A stretch of DNA of 64,000 bases from positions 1 through 64,000 of the forward strand of contig JAFIGV010000014.1 in the NCBI GenBank assembly GCA_017849575.1, written 5' to 3'. This DNA comes from Flavipsychrobacter sp. GTDB taxonomy: Bacteria; Bacteroidota; Bacteroidia; Chitinophagales; Chitinophagaceae. The notes beneath the pieces were generated by a model, which was not told the DNA's origin, searched no databases, and saw only the letters and a program-made list of their open reading frames with translations. Both the position numbers and the translations under genes were made by a program. This document shows, one piece after another, positions 62,898 through 64,000 of this stretch. Position 1 is the stretch's first letter, and each line of letters opens with the position of its first letter.

Positions 62898-64000
62898 CTA
62901 TTGAATGAACACCGTTTTCAGGTTTACAAATTCTCTGATGCCGAAGGCACTGAGTTCACGCCCATATCCGCTTTGTTTAATTCCTCCAAACGGAAGTCGC
63001 GGATCGCTGTGGACAAACGAGTTCACAAAACAATTTCCGGCCTGGAGTTCCTTTGCTGCAATCTCCTCGGCGCGCTTCCTGTTTTTGGAGAAAATGCCCG
63101 CGCCCAGTCCGTAAATGCTGTCATTGGCAATTTGTATCGCATGTGCCTCATCTTTTGCCTCAATAATGCTGGCTACCGGCCCAAAAAGTTCCTCCTCATA
63201 AGCGGGCATTCCTTTTTTTACCCCGCTAAGTACCGTTGGCGGATAGTAGGCACCTGCGCCTTCCGGCACGTATCCGCCACAAAGCAACTTTGCCCCGAGG
63301 GCCAGGCTTCGTTGTACCTGATCATGCAACTGGTCTCTGAGGTCTTTTCGGGCCATTGGTCCTATTTTGTTTTCCTCATTGAAGGGATCGCCATACAGAG
63401 AAGTCTTCATTCTTTCCACCACTGCTTTTTCAAATGCTTTCCTGATGGCCTTTACAGCTACAAATCTTTTGGCAGCTACACAACTCTGACCGCTGTTGAC
63501 CAGCCTGCCGTCCACACAAGTCTTTACAGCAAGGTCGAGGTCAGCATCTTCAAGAATGAGGTATGCATCACTCCCGCCAAGTTCGAGCACCTGCTTTTTG
63601 ATGTGCCTTCCGGCAATTGAGGCCACTTCGCTGCCGGCACGTGTACTACCCGTAAGGGTGACGGCGGCAATGGCCGGACTGGCCACCAGGGAGGCTACCT
63701 GCGAGGAGGGGACCAACAGCGTTTGGAACAAACCTTTAGGAGCACCTGCTGCCCGCAACACTTCTTCTATGGCCAGTGCGCACCCGCTTACGTTCGAAGC
63801 ATGTTTCAGGATCATCGTATTGCCCGCCATCAGTGCGGGTGCCATAGCCCTAAAGACCTGCCAGTACGGAAAATTCCAGGGCATAATGGCCAGAACGACA
63901 CCGAGCGGCTGATAGCTGATGTAGCTTTTTCGTGCATCGGTCTCCACGAGCTCGTCTTTGAGGAATGATGCGCCCTTATCGGCATAAAACTCAAAGGTCA
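62898..64000 (-). CDS. NAD-dependent aldehyde dehydrogenase, N-terminus beyond window
   Basis: The frame is open to the window edge (FEFYADKGASFLKDELVETD before the PWNFPYW motif), so the N-terminus is missing; an apparent start at 63947 is an internal GTG. The fold is succinate-semialdehyde/aldehyde dehydrogenase: LELGGSDAYLILEDAD holds the catalytic Glu and NSGQSCVAAKRF the catalytic Cys. The C-terminus has PFGGIKQSGYGRE. It oxidises an aldehyde with NAD; the substrate is inferred to be a semialdehyde. Confidence 0.92.
   Translation of the reverse strand, partial: TFEFYADKGASFLKDELVETDARKSYISYQPLGVVLAIMPWNFPYWQVFRAMAPALMAGNTMILKHASNVSGCALAIEEVLRAAGAPKGLFQTLLVPSSQVASLVASPAIAAVTLTGSTRAGSEVASIAGRHIKKQVLELGGSDAYLILEDADLDLAVKTCVDGRLVNSGQSCVAAKRFVAVKAIRKAFEKAVVERMKTSLYGDPFNEENKIGPMARKDLRDQLHDQVQRSLALGAKLLCGGYVPEGAGAYYPPTVLSGVKKGMPAYEEELFGPVASIIEAKDEAHAIQIANDSIYGLGAGIFSKNRKRAEEIAAKELQAGNCFVNSFVHSDPRLPFGGIKQSGYGRELSAFGIREFVNLKTVFIQ

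Noticed and set aside
1-64000. CRISPR arrays, prophage, transposons, tRNA and rRNA genes
   Set aside because: I saw no regularly spaced repeats, integrase or transposase genes, attachment-site duplications or tRNA-like T-loops. A tRNAscan or rRNA search would be needed to exclude small RNA genes fully.

Overview
The window is a gene-dense stretch of a Bacteroidota chromosome, most consistent with Chitinophagia. Four lines of evidence point there. There are type IX secretion cargo proteins (a GEVED-domain protein, a T9SS type A sorting tail, and a gliding-motility C-terminal domain beside a PorP/SprF protein). There are genes for flexirubin-type dialkylresorcinol pigments. There is an S46 dipeptidyl peptidase. 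The promoters fit the phylum's -33 TTTG / -7 TAnnTTTG pattern and Shine-Dalgarno sites are weak. By eye I saw no tRNA, rRNA, CRISPR array, insertion sequence or phage gene. The window looks like ordinary chromosome, with about 60 genes in short operons separated by clear hairpin terminators.

Layout. 1-6150: secreted and surface proteins on the minus strand (a partial GEVED protein, and an M1 peptidase joined to a beta-rich, barrel-like tail), then a small conserved protein and a VOC protein. 6310-12593: DUF4256, a GNAT-nitrilase fusion, an OmpA-type lipoprotein, a guanidinium-type SMR exporter, a TetA-like MFS gene broken by a frameshift, and a HipA-like kinase overlapping a DUF3037 gene. 12687-17649: coaX, an outer-membrane protein and lptC, then an S46 peptidase with its own promoter. 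17738-22303: a sugar-phosphate isomerase, YraN, a ferredoxin-type reductase and an LTA-synthase-like phosphotransferase. 22445-22972: two cold-shock genes in tandem. 23083-25854: DUF423, then an overlapping operon of polysaccharide deacetylase, LolA, a lipoprotein and a hotdog dehydratase, which resembles the accessory part of a flexirubin or aryl-polyene cluster. 25950-31617: secreted and hypothetical proteins and a minus-strand operon ung-plsC-DUF2520-fdx-iscX.

31812-37099: an RRM protein, an MBL hydrolase, an aminotransferase plus MlaF-type ATPase pair, and sucD. 37205-42927: minus-strand DUF6600 protein, zinc metallopeptidase, the pigment pair darA-darB behind a palindrome-bearing promoter, a TrxR-like flavoprotein and an unlisted 51-aa membrane protein. 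43290-52427: T9SS cargo, an Mrp ATPase without its usual cysteines, a 1189-aa SBBP/PKD/gliding-motility protein with PorP/SprF, and an unpaired OmpR-type regulator. 52649-61326: housekeeping genes (pssA, purS, rsmI, holA, an exonuclease), a coiled-coil protein, a PhoB/PhoR-like two-component pair, a TspO-like protein, an unknown gene and mtgA. 61370-64000: two tandem lipoproteins, a small membrane protein, an SGNH hydrolase and a partial aldehyde dehydrogenase.

Nothing here amounts to a plainly new multi-gene system. The best leads are the kinase/DUF3037 pair, the split pigment pathway with its putative operator, the frameshifted transporter, the M1 peptidase with a barrel-like tail, and several small membrane proteins or lipoproteins that automated calls may miss.
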